Of a DNA stretch of 64,000 nt, positions 49,322 to 58,182 are shown in pieces. Each line of letters starts with the position of its first letter. Position 1 is the stretch's first letter. Where the stretch lies: NCBI RefSeq assembly GCF_018614195.1, contig NZ_JAGGOT010000051.1:62001-126000 (forward strand). Direction: 5' to 3'. Made by a program: the position numbers and the translations under genes. The notes beneath the pieces are model-generated. The model was not told the DNA's origin and ran no database searches. It worked only from the letters and a program-made list of their open reading frames with translations. The stretch comes from Streptomyces sp. ISL-43 (GTDB lineage Bacteria; Actinomycetota; Actinomycetes; Streptomycetales; Streptomycetaceae).

Positions 49322-49411
49322 GGGGGCGTCCTTCCAGGTGGATGCGTGCGGTGGTGCGAACGGTGACGGCCCGCCGCCCGCGGGAGGCGGCGGGCCGTCA
49401 CACTGCCCCCG

Positions 49412-50758
49412 CTACTGGTCGATCTTGTCGTCGACCAGCTTCTTGACGTTCTCCCAGGCCTTCGCCGGGTCGGTGCCGCGCTGCTCGATGTCGAGGATGC
49501 CGTTGTCGGTGAGGAACGTCTTCACCTGGCCGTCCCAGCGGCTGATCGGGGCGGGCGCGATACCGGCCGCGGCCTGCGAGTAGATCCTGCCGACCGGGGT
49601 GTCACCGAAGTACGGCAGCTTGGCGTCCTGGACCGTCGGGGAGCTGAGCGTGTCCTTGGAGGACGGGATGTTGCCGTTCACGCCGAAGACCTTGGCGTGC
49701 TGCGCCGGAGCGGTGAGCCAGGCGGCCAGCTCGGCCGCCTCCTTCGCGTGCTTGCCCGACTTCGGTACGGCGAGGAACGAGCCGCCCCAGTTCCCGGCCA
49801 CGGGCGGCGCGGCGATGTCCCACTTGCCCTGGTTCTCCGGGCCCGCCTGGTCCTTGATGATGCCCGTCATCCAGCTCGGGCAGGCGACGGTGGCGAACTT
49901 CGAGTTCTTGAAGGCCGCGTTCCAGGTGCCCTTCTCGTCGAACTGGCGCAGCTTGGCTGTCAGTTCGCCGTTCGCCGCCGCCACGGCGGTGTCCCACGCC
50001 TTCTTCACGCCGGGACTGTTCTCGTAGTCCAGCTCGCCCTTCGTGTTGGCGTACTGCACCGGCTCGCTGGAGATCACGGCGTTGAACAGGCCGCTCGCGG
50101 AGTCGTGGAAAGAGGTCCCCTCCGGGGCGCTCTTCTTGTACGTCTCGCCGGTCTGGATGAACCTCGCCCAGTCGCCGGCCCAGAGCTTGGCGACCTCGGC
50201 GCGATCGGTCGGCAGCTTGGCCGCGGCGAACAGGTCCTTGTTGTAGCAGATGGCCATCGGGCCGATGTCCGTGCCGAGACCGATGACCTTGCCGTCGCCC
50301 GTGGTGGCCTGCTTGACCTTCCAGTCGAGGAACGCGCCGAGGTCCGCACCGCCCGTCTTGCCGAGGTCGGCCCACTTGTCCGCCATGGCGGGCCCGGTCG
50401 CCTCGGCGATGTAGCCCACCTCCAGGGCCTGGATGTCCGCGAGCCCGCTGTCGCGGGAGAGGCGCAGCTTGAGCGTGTCCCAGTACTTCTGGCCGTCGGC
50501 GACGTTCGATTCCTCGATCTTGATGTTCGGGTGGGCCTTCTCGTACTCGGCGTAGAGCTTGGCCCCGGTCGCGTCGTCGTAGCCGAAGGAACCGAAGGTA
50601 CCGATCCGCAGCGTGATCTTCTCGCTGCCGGCCGCGCCGCTTTTGCCGCCGCTGTCGCCGTCGCTGCCGCAGCCGGTGAGCAAGGCCGTACCGGTCGCTA
50701 CGACGGCGACCGCGGCGATCGCGGTGCGGCGTCCGCGTCTGCTGCTGGAAGTGCGCAT
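49412..50758 (-). CDS. cebE: cello-oligosaccharide-binding lipoprotein CebE
   Basis: 448-residue extracellular solute-binding lipoprotein. The signal peptide ends in the lipobox LLTGC with lipidated Cys30. The mature part starts with a Gly/Ser linker and has the CebE-type segments GTFGSFGYDDATGAKLYAEY and GTDIGPMAICYNKDLFAAA. It binds cellobiose and cellotriose, which in plant-pathogenic streptomycetes act as virulence signals. The ATG at 50758 has GGAG seven bases upstream. A perfect CebR box lies 117 bp upstream. Confidence 0.94.
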   Translation of the reverse strand: MRTSSSRRGRRTAIAAVAVVATGTALLTGCGSDGDSGGKSGAAGSEKITLRIGTFGSFGYDDATGAKLYAEYEKAHPNIKIEESNVADGQKYWDTLKLRLSRDSGLADIQALEVGYIAEATGPAMADKWADLGKTGGADLGAFLDWKVKQATTGDGKVIGLGTDIGPMAICYNKDLFAAAKLPTDRAEVAKLWAGDWARFIQTGETYKKSAPEGTSFHDSASGLFNAVISSEPVQYANTKGELDYENSPGVKKAWDTAVAAANGELTAKLRQFDEKGTWNAAFKNSKFATVACPSWMTGIIKDQAGPENQGKWDIAAPPVAGNWGGSFLAVPKSGKHAKEAAELAAWLTAPAQHAKVFGVNGNIPSSKDTLSSPTVQDAKLPYFGDTPVGRIYSQAAAGIAPAPISRWDGQVKTFLTDNGILDIEQRGTDPAKAWENVKKLVDDKIDQ

Positions 50759-50874
50759 TCCACTCTCCTCGTCCAAGGTGGTGCTCTTTGTGCGCCAGGC
50801 GGTCCGGCGGGCTGTTCGCGGCTCGGCGAGGGCCTGCCCGGACCCGATGTGAAGGTCGTTCTCAGGTACTGGGG

Positions 50875-50888
50875 TGGGAGCGCTCCCA
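50875..50888. promoter_or_regulatory. CebR box (cebE side), perfect TGGGAGCGCTCCCA
   Basis: An exact copy of the 14-bp palindromic CebR operator, extended to GTGGGAGCGCTCCCAC. It lies 117 bp upstream of the cebE start and should control cebEFG. Confidence 0.95.
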
Positions 50889-51050
50889 CGTCGTTGCCGG
50901 AAGGTTGCTGCTTGGCGGGTGCGGGTGTCAAGAGATGAACGCGAATTCATTACGTGAAGGTGTTCGCCGAGGGTCACGCACCCGTTCCTGGTGAGAGACC
51001 TGTCGGGTTGTGAACGCGGCCTTGGCGTCGGCGGGAGATCCTGGATAGTG

Positions 51051-51064
51051 TGGGAGCGCTCCCA
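51051..51064. promoter_or_regulatory. CebR box (cebR side), perfect TGGGAGCGCTCCCA
   Basis: A second exact CebR operator, about 100 bp upstream of the cebR start. It implies autoregulation and, with the cebE-side box, cooperative repression of both directions. Confidence 0.92.
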
Positions 51065-51165
51065 CCTATCGGATCGGCGTAACGTGTTCCGCGCGGGACG
51101 GGGGCGGGATCCACTGTCCTGCCTGATCAGCCGCGACCGGACCGGCGCCTACCGGCACGGGAGCG

Positions 51166-52257
51166 ATGTCGCACGAGGGGAGTTCGAGAGTCGTGAGCGG
51201 ACGGCAGAACGGCAGGCCCACGCTGGAAGAGGTCGCGGCCCTGGCCGGCGTCGGCCGGGGCACGGTCTCCCGGGTGATCAACGGCTCGCCACGGGTGAGC
51301 GACCAGGCCAGGGACGCCGTCGCCCGCGCCGTCGCCGAACTCGGGTACGTACCCAACCAGGCGGCCAGAGCGCTGGCCGGCAACCGGACCGACGCGGTCG
51401 CCCTCGTCATCCCGGAGACCGAGGCCAGGCTGTTCTCGGAGCCGTACTTCCTCGACCTGATCCGTGGGGTGAGCGCCGAACTCGCCGAAGCGGACAAGCA
51501 GTTGCTGCTCACCTTGGTCCGGACCGAGGCGGAGCGGCAGCGGTTCGAGAACTACCTGGCCGCCCAGCGGGTCGACGGAGTACTGCTGGCATCCGTCCAC
51601 GGCGACGACCCGCTGCCCGATCGGATCGCGAAGCTGGGGCTGCCGGTCGTCATGAACGGACGGCGTTCCGAGGCCGAACCCGTCGACTACGTGGACTCCG
51701 ACAACATCGGCGCGGGCCGGGCGGCCGTCGCCCACCTCGTGGCGCGGGGCAGGGGCAGGATCGCCACCATCAGCGGGCCGCTCGACATGTACGTGGCCCG
51801 CGCGCGTCTGGGCGGGTACCGCGCGGGGCTCGCCGAGGCGGGGATCGCGCCCGACGAGTCGCTCGTGGCGACCGCGGACTTCACCGAGGAGGGCGGCCGG
51901 CTGGCGATGCGCGAGCTCCTGGAGCGCGCACCGGGCCTGGACGCGGTCTTCGCCGCCTCCGACGTGATGGCGGCCGGCGCGCGCGGCGTGCTGCGCGAGG
52001 CCGGGCGCCGGGTCCCCGAGGACGTGGCCCTGGTCGGGGTCGACGACTCCACGGTGGCCCGTCTGATGGATCCGCCCCTGACGAGCGTGCGCCAGCCGAT
52101 CGAGGAGATGGGCCGCACGATGACCCGGCTGCTGCTCCAGAAGATCGCCGAGATGTCCGGGGCGGAGCAGCGGGGCGGTTCCGCGGCGTCGGAGGAAGAG
52201 GACGAGGAGCAGCGCCGGGTCCTTCCGACGGAACTGATCGTGCGGGACTCCTCCTGA
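51166..52257 (+). CDS. cebR: LacI-family cellulose-utilisation repressor CebR
   Basis: 363 residues. The LacI helix-turn-helix is PTLEEVAALAGVGRGTVSRVINGSPRVS (about 18-45), with a hinge and the periplasmic-binding-protein-like effector domain (about 70-335). CebR releases DNA on binding cellobiose or cellotriose. Two starts are possible: ATG at 51166 with GGGAG very close, or GTG at 51193. A Glu-rich insert (EEEDEE) lies near the C-terminus. Divergent cebE and three CebR boxes nearby confirm the role. Confidence 0.93.
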   Translation: MSHEGSSRVVSGRQNGRPTLEEVAALAGVGRGTVSRVINGSPRVSDQARDAVARAVAELGYVPNQAARALAGNRTDAVALVIPETEARLFSEPYFLDLIRGVSAELAEADKQLLLTLVRTEAERQRFENYLAAQRVDGVLLASVHGDDPLPDRIAKLGLPVVMNGRRSEAEPVDYVDSDNIGAGRAAVAHLVARGRGRIATISGPLDMYVARARLGGYRAGLAEAGIAPDESLVATADFTEEGGRLAMRELLERAPGLDAVFAASDVMAAGARGVLREAGRRVPEDVALVGVDDSTVARLMDPPLTSVRQPIEEMGRTMTRLLLQKIAEMSGAEQRGGSAASEEEDEEQRRVLPTELIVRDSS

Positions 52258-52269
52258 GGGGCATGGCCG

Positions 52270-52305
52270 GGAGCCGTACGGGACCGGAGGGCCCCGTACG
52301 GCTCC
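52270..52305. terminator. bidirectional terminator between cebR and the pectin locus
   Basis: A perfect 13-bp stem, GGAGCCGTACGGG/CCCGTACGGCTCC, with a 10-base loop lies in the 60-bp gap between convergent cebR and PL9 genes. Confidence 0.85.
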
Positions 52306-52317
52306 TTCCCGCGACCG

Positions 52318-53442
52318 TCAGTTCATCGTCGAGCCGATCGTCGTCGAACCGGTCGTCAGGAACGTCGTCGCCGGGAGCGACCCGTCGGACTTCCTGGCGC
52401 CGTACGCGCTGGTGGCGTCCTTGCCGAGGAAGGGCGGGGTCGCGATCCCAGAGTCCCAGTTGTTGGCCGCCGAGACGACCGAGGAGCCCCGCTTGGAGAG
52501 CCCCGAGCCGTTGCTCACGGCGAGGTTCCGGGCCAGCCGAGCCGCCCCGGTCGCGAAGTAGTAGCCCCACTTCCCGTTGGCGTAGGCGGTCGTACGGTTG
52601 AGGACGATGGCGCCCTTGTTGCTGTTCTCGGTGAATCCGTTGCCCGCGTTGTCCCAGGCCGCCGAGTTGTTGACGACATGGGCGACGACCTCGCCGTCGC
52701 CACCGAGCTTGTAGCCGTTGCCGTCTCCCGCGAAGGCGGAGTCGGACCAGCGGTTCTTGCCGTTTCCGTACGACCAGGTGTGTTCGATCGTCACGGGGCT
52801 GGACCAGGACCACAGGTCGATGCCGTCGTCGGAGTTGTTGGAGAGCCGTGCCCCGGTGATCAGGTTGCCGGTGCCCGAACCGAACTTGACGGCGAGTCCG
52901 TCGGCGTTCTCACCGTGGTTGGCCGCATCGTAATGGCCGTACGAGTCAAGGTTCCTGACGGTGTTGTTGTTCGTGTCGTCGCCCGTGAGCGTGAAGCCGG
53001 AGTCGCCGCCGTTGATCGTCTTGATGCCGGACCACTCGGTGCCGGTGCATGAGGTGCAGACGACGGCACTGTCGGGGGAGTTCTGGAACGTGATGCCGGA
53101 GACGGTCCAGTAGTCGGCGGTCAGTTTGAAGATCCAGGACCCGGCGGGCAGGTTCGAGCCGTCGATCTTCACCGTCTCGGAGCCGTAGGGCTGGAGCCGG
53201 ATGCGGCTGCTCGCGGTGCCGTTGGCGGTGGACTGGAGGACGGCGGTCGGGTAGTAGGTGCCGCCGCGGACCTGGATGACCGTGCCGGGCGTGGCGTTCT
53301 TGATCGCGCTGGCGAGTTCGGTCGCGCCGGCGACGACGACGGTTGCGGCATGGGCGGGGGCGGCCAGCGCTCCGAGGCCGGCGGTGGTGGCGAGGAGGGA
53401 CAGGGCGGTGAAAGCGCTGCGCTTGCTGCCGTTGCGAGACAT
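52318..53442 (-). CDS. secreted pectate lyase, PL9-like
   Basis: 374 residues. A signal peptide (1-33, ending AHA) is followed by a right-handed beta-helix. NSDDGIDLWSW and GNGYKLGGDG (about 210-250) are hallmarks of polysaccharide lyase family 9, whose catalysis uses Ca2+ and a Lys in the KLGG motif. It eliminates within polygalacturonate to give unsaturated oligo-uronides. The ATG at 53442 has GAGGA ten bases upstream. It is the last gene of the leftward pectin locus. Confidence 0.9.
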   Translation of the reverse strand: MSRNGSKRSAFTALSLLATTAGLGALAAPAHAATVVVAGATELASAIKNATPGTVIQVRGGTYYPTAVLQSTANGTASSRIRLQPYGSETVKIDGSNLPAGSWIFKLTADYWTVSGITFQNSPDSAVVCTSCTGTEWSGIKTINGGDSGFTLTGDDTNNNTVRNLDSYGHYDAANHGENADGLAVKFGSGTGNLITGARLSNNSDDGIDLWSWSSPVTIEHTWSYGNGKNRWSDSAFAGDGNGYKLGGDGEVVAHVVNNSAAWDNAGNGFTENSNKGAIVLNRTTAYANGKWGYYFATGAARLARNLAVSNGSGLSKRGSSVVSAANNWDSGIATPPFLGKDATSAYGARKSDGSLPATTFLTTGSTTIGSTMN

Positions 53443-53464
53443 GAGGTGCGGGTCCTCTCGTAGG

Positions 53465-54595
53465 TCAGGAACAGGCGGGCACGGGACGCCAGTCGGCGAG
53501 GTAGCGGTCTCTGGTCGCCGACTCGGCTTGTGACACGGTGAGTTGAGGGCGGTTCTGCGGGACGTCGATCGACGCACCCGGACCGGTGTTGCGGTACTCC
53601 GCGAAGCGCTGGGCCTGCCACGGATGGGCGTCCCGCATGTTCGCGTACGGCGCGGTGGCGTCGATGCCCGGACCGAGCACGCTGTCGCGGACGACGAGGG
53701 ACGGCCAGGCGCTCGGGTCCGAGCCCGGGACCCAGGGCCGGGCCAGCTTGTAGAAGCCGTCCGGTGCCTCGCCGGTCACCCGGCAGCGGACGGCCAGGAG
53801 ACCGTACTGGTTGGCGCGGGCGGTGGAGGGGGCGAAGACGAAGCCGTACGGGGCGCCCGCCAGATCGGGGCGGAGCAGCGTACGGAAGTGGCAGTGTTCG
53901 AAGACCGCGCGGGCCCTGCCGAAGACGAAGTCGACGTCGCCCTCGACGTAGCAGTGCGCGAAGTACTGGCGGGCGACGGTGGCCAACTCCATCGAGTCGG
54001 TGTAGAGGGTGTCCTGATGTCCGAGGAACCGGCAGTGGAAGAAGGCGGACCGGTCACCCTGGACCTTGAGCGCGACTGCCTGCGTGCCGGGATTCCCGGG
54101 GAGGTCGGTGCGCAGGAAGTCGTTCGCGAAGGTGATCCACTGCGCGGTGAATCCGTCCGCTTGGACGGTTGTGGTCGCCGAACCGGTCGTGCCGTAGGTG
54201 CCGCCGTCGGGCCGGGCCGTGCCGGCCGCGTTGTCGTACACGATGACGACGTCACGGGGGTTCTCGCTCGCGCCGACCCAGGTCATGGCGGTGCGGGCCG
54301 GGCTGACGGCGACGGTCTCCCGGTACGTGCCCGGAGCGAGGACCAGCGTCCGGCCGGGGCCGTCCGCCGCGTTCACCGCGGCCTGGACGGTGGTGTGGTC
54401 GCCGAGGCCGCCCGGGTGGACGTACAGGGTGCGCTCGGTGAGCCGGGCGGCCGGCGAACCGAACCGGCCGAACGGGCCGGCCCCGGCGAGGGCGGCGGCG
54501 GGAGGGGCGGCCAGGGCGAGCGCGAACGCCGCGCCGGCGCCGGCGGTGAGCAGGGAACGGCGGCCGAAGGCGGCTCGTGGATGGTGCGAGGGCAT
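53465..54595 (-). CDS. secreted pectinesterase, CE8 (Tat signal)
   Basis: 376 residues. A twin-arginine signal (FGRRSLLTAGAGAAFALAL, residues 10-28) precedes the pectin methylesterase beta-helix. The active-site motifs are present: GHQDTLY (Q194, D195) and DFVFG (D222). It removes methyl esters from homogalacturonan so the lyases can act. The ATG at 54595 follows AAGGAG. It stands between PL9 (22 bp) and PL1 (50 bp) genes on the same strand. Confidence 0.92.
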   Translation of the reverse strand: MPSHHPRAAFGRRSLLTAGAGAAFALALAAPPAAALAGAGPFGRFGSPAARLTERTLYVHPGGLGDHTTVQAAVNAADGPGRTLVLAPGTYRETVAVSPARTAMTWVGASENPRDVVIVYDNAAGTARPDGGTYGTTGSATTTVQADGFTAQWITFANDFLRTDLPGNPGTQAVALKVQGDRSAFFHCRFLGHQDTLYTDSMELATVARQYFAHCYVEGDVDFVFGRARAVFEHCHFRTLLRPDLAGAPYGFVFAPSTARANQYGLLAVRCRVTGEAPDGFYKLARPWVPGSDPSAWPSLVVRDSVLGPGIDATAPYANMRDAHPWQAQRFAEYRNTGPGASIDVPQNRPQLTVSQAESATRDRYLADWRPVPACS

Positions 54596-54645
54596 GGGGG
54601 AGCTCCTTCGCTGCTGAAAGGGGGGAGAGGGCGGCGGCCGGAAGG

Positions 54646-55935
54646 TCAGCGCGGTCGGCCCGCGCCCGCGCGGTGGTCGACGAGAGCGGGCACGGCCTGC
54701 GGCACGTCGACCCGGGTGCGCAGGGACGGCGTCCAGCCCGCGTCGGCGCGCAGGATCTCCCCGGGGAACTGTGCGTTGTGGACCGCGAGGAGGTCGACCC
54801 GCGCACCGTTGACGAGATTGCCCGCAGTGGTGACCGGGGCGTCCTTCCACTTCTTGAGGATCTTTCCGGCCTGGACGCCCTCGGCGACCGTGAAGGCGTT
54901 CTTCTCCGCGACGAGCTGGGACTCGATTCCGATGCCCAAGCTGTAGGAGTATGACGAACCGGGCACCACGAAGTGGTTGTTGTACGCGTCGACCTTGCCG
55001 AAGCGGACCCGCGGCGCCCTCTCGACGACGTTCTCGAAGAGGTTGTGATGGAGGGTGACGCGCAGCTTGCCGCGGTCGGTGGCGCCCGCGCTGTCGCTGT
55101 TGCCGATCATCAAGGTCTTGTCGTGGTCGGCGAAGACGTTCCAGGAGACGGTGACCAGGTCGGCGCCGCGCACGACGTCCAGCTCGCCGTCGTGTTGCTG
55201 GTAGCGCTCACCGTAGTACGAGGGCAGGGAACCGTCCGGGTGGGCTCCGTCGGTGAACGTGTTGTGGTCGATCCACACATGGGTGGAGCCGTACACGACC
55301 ACGCTGTCGTACTCGGAGTTCCACGCCCCCGTAGCCCCGTCCGTCGGGTCCCACTGCGGGAAGCAGTCGAGCGGGCTCTCCACGGTCAGGTTGCGGACGA
55401 CGACGTTGTCGACGCCTTGGAGCTGAAGGCTGCCGCCGGTGATGCCGGCATTCCTGCCGACACCGACGATCGTCGTGTTGGCGGGGACGTACGCCTTGAT
55501 GGCCTTCCCCTGCGCCTTGGCGGAGGCGGCCCGCAGATCCTCCTGCTCCCCGCTGACCTCGGTGTCGTACCCCCAGACCGCGGGGTCGTAGGCGGCGAGG
55601 TACGCCTCGAAGCCGTACCCGGGAGCCTCGAAGGCCGCGCAGCCGGCGGCCGTGGCGTTCAGCGTTCCCAGGACCTTGACGATCCGCGGCTCGGTGCCCG
55701 CGACGGCGAGCGCCGCACGGAACTCATCCCAGGTGGTGACGGTGAAGACGCGGGAGCCATCGGCCGCGGCGCCGCCGTTGGTCCCCGTACCGTCCGACGC
55801 CCAGCCGTCACCGGCCGGGAGGACCTGGCGGGCGAGGTCGGGCGCGGCCGGCCCGGCGTGCGCGGCGGACGCGGGACCGGTGACGCTCAGGACGAGGGCG
55901 GCGGCGCCCACCGCCCATATCCGTGTGTGTCGCAT
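54646..55935 (-). CDS. secreted pectate lyase, PL1
   Basis: 429 residues with a signal peptide (1-27). The parallel beta-helix has the PL1 motifs VWIDHNTF around residue 220 and RAPRVRFGKVDAYNNHF around residue 320, where Arg acts as catalytic base. A Ca2+-binding DHDKT segment is nearby. It cleaves de-esterified homogalacturonan. The ATG at 55935 follows GGAGAG, two bases from the upstream stop. Together with PL9 and CE8 it forms a complete homogalacturonan-degrading set. Confidence 0.92.
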   Translation of the reverse strand: MRHTRIWAVGAAALVLSVTGPASAAHAGPAAPDLARQVLPAGDGWASDGTGTNGGAAADGSRVFTVTTWDEFRAALAVAGTEPRIVKVLGTLNATAAGCAAFEAPGYGFEAYLAAYDPAVWGYDTEVSGEQEDLRAASAKAQGKAIKAYVPANTTIVGVGRNAGITGGSLQLQGVDNVVVRNLTVESPLDCFPQWDPTDGATGAWNSEYDSVVVYGSTHVWIDHNTFTDGAHPDGSLPSYYGERYQQHDGELDVVRGADLVTVSWNVFADHDKTLMIGNSDSAGATDRGKLRVTLHHNLFENVVERAPRVRFGKVDAYNNHFVVPGSSYSYSLGIGIESQLVAEKNAFTVAEGVQAGKILKKWKDAPVTTAGNLVNGARVDLLAVHNAQFPGEILRADAGWTPSLRTRVDVPQAVPALVDHRAGAGRPR

Positions 55936-55937
55936 GC

Positions 55938-56741
55938 TCAGCTCTCCTCGGAATCGGGCCAGGTGATCCATTGCGCGGGGACTTCCTCGTCGATGCGGCG
56001 GGTGTCGCCCGGTGCGAGGGCGCGGGTGCGCAGCAGTCCGGTGGCGACCAGCCGGGCCACGGCGATCGCGCCCGGCGGGTTGAAGTGGGTGTTGTCCTGC
56101 TCGGCCGCCGTCCAGTTGAAGTACGTCTTCGTGGTCTCCGGGCCGAGCCTCTGCCAGAGCGCCAAGGACAGCTCCTGGACGTCGATGAGGTCGACGCCCT
56201 CCTCCCGGGCCACCTGCCGCATCGCGGCCGGGTACTCCCCGTGGGTGCGAAGAGCGGTGCCGTCGGCGTCGAACCTGCGGCGCTCGACGGAGGTGGCGAG
56301 GACCGGCAGGGCCCCGTGCTCGCGCGCGCCGTCGACGTACCGGCACAGGTTGTCCTGATAGGAGGTCCAGGGTTCCGTGTAGCGCGTGGGGTCCGTGGCC
56401 TTCTGGTCGTTGTGGCCGAACTGGATCAGCAGGAGGTCTCCGGGCCGGATCACGTCCAGGATCGAGGTCAGCCGGCCTTCGTCGATGAAGCTTTTGGTGC
56501 TGCGGCCGTTGACCGCGTGGTTGGCGACCGGAACGTGCTTGTGCAGGAAGAAGGGCAGCGCCATGCCCCACCCGGTCTCCGGGGCGGCGTCGGCGTACTT
56601 CTGCGCGGCCGTGGAGTCGCCGGCGACGTAGAGGGTGCGCGTGCGCCCGCTTCCTCGGGGTGCGGCCGAGGCGCGGGACGCGGCCAGGGTGAGCGCGAGC
56701 CCCGTCCCGGCCGTGACCGCCCGGCGGCGGGTGAGGGTCAT
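55938..56741 (-). CDS. SGNH esterase, rhamnogalacturonan acetylesterase-like (CE12)
   Basis: 267 residues with a signal sequence (TRRR, then a hydrophobic stretch to about residue 27; possibly Tat). SGNH blocks: GDSTAA with Ser43, GHND with Asn111, and DNTH with Asp216 and His219. These match rhamnogalacturonan acetylesterases, which strip acetyl groups from pectin. The ATG at 56741 overlaps the binding-protein stop (ATGA). Its place in the pectin locus supports the assignment. Confidence 0.9.
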   Translation of the reverse strand: MTLTRRRAVTAGTGLALTLAASRASAAPRGSGRTRTLYVAGDSTAAQKYADAAPETGWGMALPFFLHKHVPVANHAVNGRSTKSFIDEGRLTSILDVIRPGDLLLIQFGHNDQKATDPTRYTEPWTSYQDNLCRYVDGAREHGALPVLATSVERRRFDADGTALRTHGEYPAAMRQVAREEGVDLIDVQELSLALWQRLGPETTKTYFNWTAAEQDNTHFNPPGAIAVARLVATGLLRTRALAPGDTRRIDEEVPAQWITWPDSEES

Positions 56742-58078
56742 TTGTTCTGCGTCTTCCACTCGGCCTGCGCCGTGTTCAGCTGCTCGGCGAGGCTGTCCAG
56801 GAACTCCTTCGACGTGGACTTGCCGAGCAGGACCTTCTGGAAGGCGGGCTCGTTGTCGGCTTTGGAGATGGTGTTCCAGTCGGGCAGGTAGTACGGCAGC
56901 TGCACGATCGTGGCCTTGCCGCTGAAGAGGGCCTCGGCGGCGAGCTTGGTCGGCTCGGCCTTCTGGATCCAGGGGTCCTGAGCCGCCTCGGTGTTGGCCG
57001 GGATCGCGCCCGCCGACTCGTTCCACTTGCTGTTGGAGGCGTGCGAGGCGGCGAACTCGATGAACTTCCAGGCCGCCGTCTTGTTCTTGCTCGACGAGAA
57101 CAGGGCGAGACCGTCGACCGGGTGGGAGACCTGTACCCGGGTGCCGTCGTCGGTGGTCGGGTTCGGGATGCCGCGGAACTTCTCCGTACCGAGCGCCTTC
57201 ACATGGTCCTTGTAGGAGCCCAGGTTGTGGCTCAGCATGCCGATCTCGCCGCTGTCCCACTGGGCGACCATCTTGGTGAAGTCGTTGTTGACGTCGGCCG
57301 CCGGGGTGTTGTTCTTGAACAGACCCACGTGCTTCTCCAACGCGGCAACGTTCTTGGGATCGTTGACCGTTGTCTTGTCGCCGTTCCAGAAGCTGGTGAC
57401 ACCGCTCTGGCCGTACATGGCGTCCAGCGCCTGGGCGATGGAGCCCGCACCGCCGCGGATGGTGTAGCCGAACTTGTTCGTGTCCTTCTGGGTCAGCTTG
57501 GCGGCCGCCTCGTAGAAAGCGGACCAGGTCTCGGGCGGCTGCAGGCCGGCCGCCTGGAACAGATCGGTGCGGTAATAGAGGACACCGTTGCTGGCGGAGG
57601 TGGGAACGGTGAAGAGCTTGCCCTGGCCCCCCGCCGACTTCACGCTCTCGACCATCCCCGCGTTGAGCTTGCCCTTGAGGGCGCTGCCGTCGACCCGGGC
57701 GTCGAGCGGCTCCAAGGTGTTCTGCACGGCGATCCCGGCGAGCATCGCCGCTCCGACGCCGCCGACGTCCGGCAGGCCGCCGCCCTGGATGGCCGTGTCG
57801 TACTTGGACTGGACCTCGGTCGAGGCGATCCCGACGTAGTTCACCTTGATCTCGGGGTTCTGCTTCTCGAAGTCCTCGATGATCGCCTTCCAGACGTCGG
57901 TGCGGACACCGCCGTTGTTGTCCCAGAAGGTGATCTCTCCCTTGCCCGAACCCTCGCCGCCCTTGTCGCCCGCCGCGCCGCTGCCGTCGTCCCCGCAGGC
58001 GGTGGCGGTCAGGGCGAGCACGGTGGTCAGGGCCAGGGCACAGACGGCTCTGCGCCGCCCTTCACGGAAGCTGGTCAT
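56738..58078 (-). CDS. ABC transporter substrate-binding lipoprotein (pectin locus)
   Basis: 446-residue family 1 solute-binding lipoprotein with lipobox TATAC (Cys28) and a Gly/Ser/Asp linker. It probably binds oligo-galacturonides or RG-derived oligosaccharides released by the surrounding enzymes. The ATG at 58078 begins the signal peptide. An in-frame ATG at 58186, overlapping the DUF6807 stop, would add 36 Pro/Arg/Thr-rich residues before the signal and is less likely, although it hints at coupling. Its permease genes are upstream at 60179-61968. Confidence 0.92.
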   Translation of the reverse strand: MTSFREGRRRAVCALALTTVLALTATACGDDGSGAAGDKGGEGSGKGEITFWDNNGGVRTDVWKAIIEDFEKQNPEIKVNYVGIASTEVQSKYDTAIQGGGLPDVGGVGAAMLAGIAVQNTLEPLDARVDGSALKGKLNAGMVESVKSAGGQGKLFTVPTSASNGVLYYRTDLFQAAGLQPPETWSAFYEAAAKLTQKDTNKFGYTIRGGAGSIAQALDAMYGQSGVTSFWNGDKTTVNDPKNVAALEKHVGLFKNNTPAADVNNDFTKMVAQWDSGEIGMLSHNLGSYKDHVKALGTEKFRGIPNPTTDDGTRVQVSHPVDGLALFSSSKNKTAAWKFIEFAASHASNSKWNESAGAIPANTEAAQDPWIQKAEPTKLAAEALFSGKATIVQLPYYLPDWNTISKADNEPAFQKVLLGKSTSKEFLDSLAEQLNTAQAEWKTQNK

Positions 58079-58182
58079 CGTCGGCTCTCTTCTCTCGGGG
58101 TCTGTCGGGGTCTGTCGGGGACGTCGTGTGGTGTGGGGAGTGTGTTCAGGGGTGGTGCGGAACGCGGCGACCACGGTGCGGC

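Larger units (their letters stand above)
50759..51165. other. cebE-cebR divergent regulatory region
   Basis: 407 bp with no convincing gene. It carries two perfect CebR operators, one for each direction, about 160 bp apart, so looping by CebR is possible. Confidence 0.7.
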
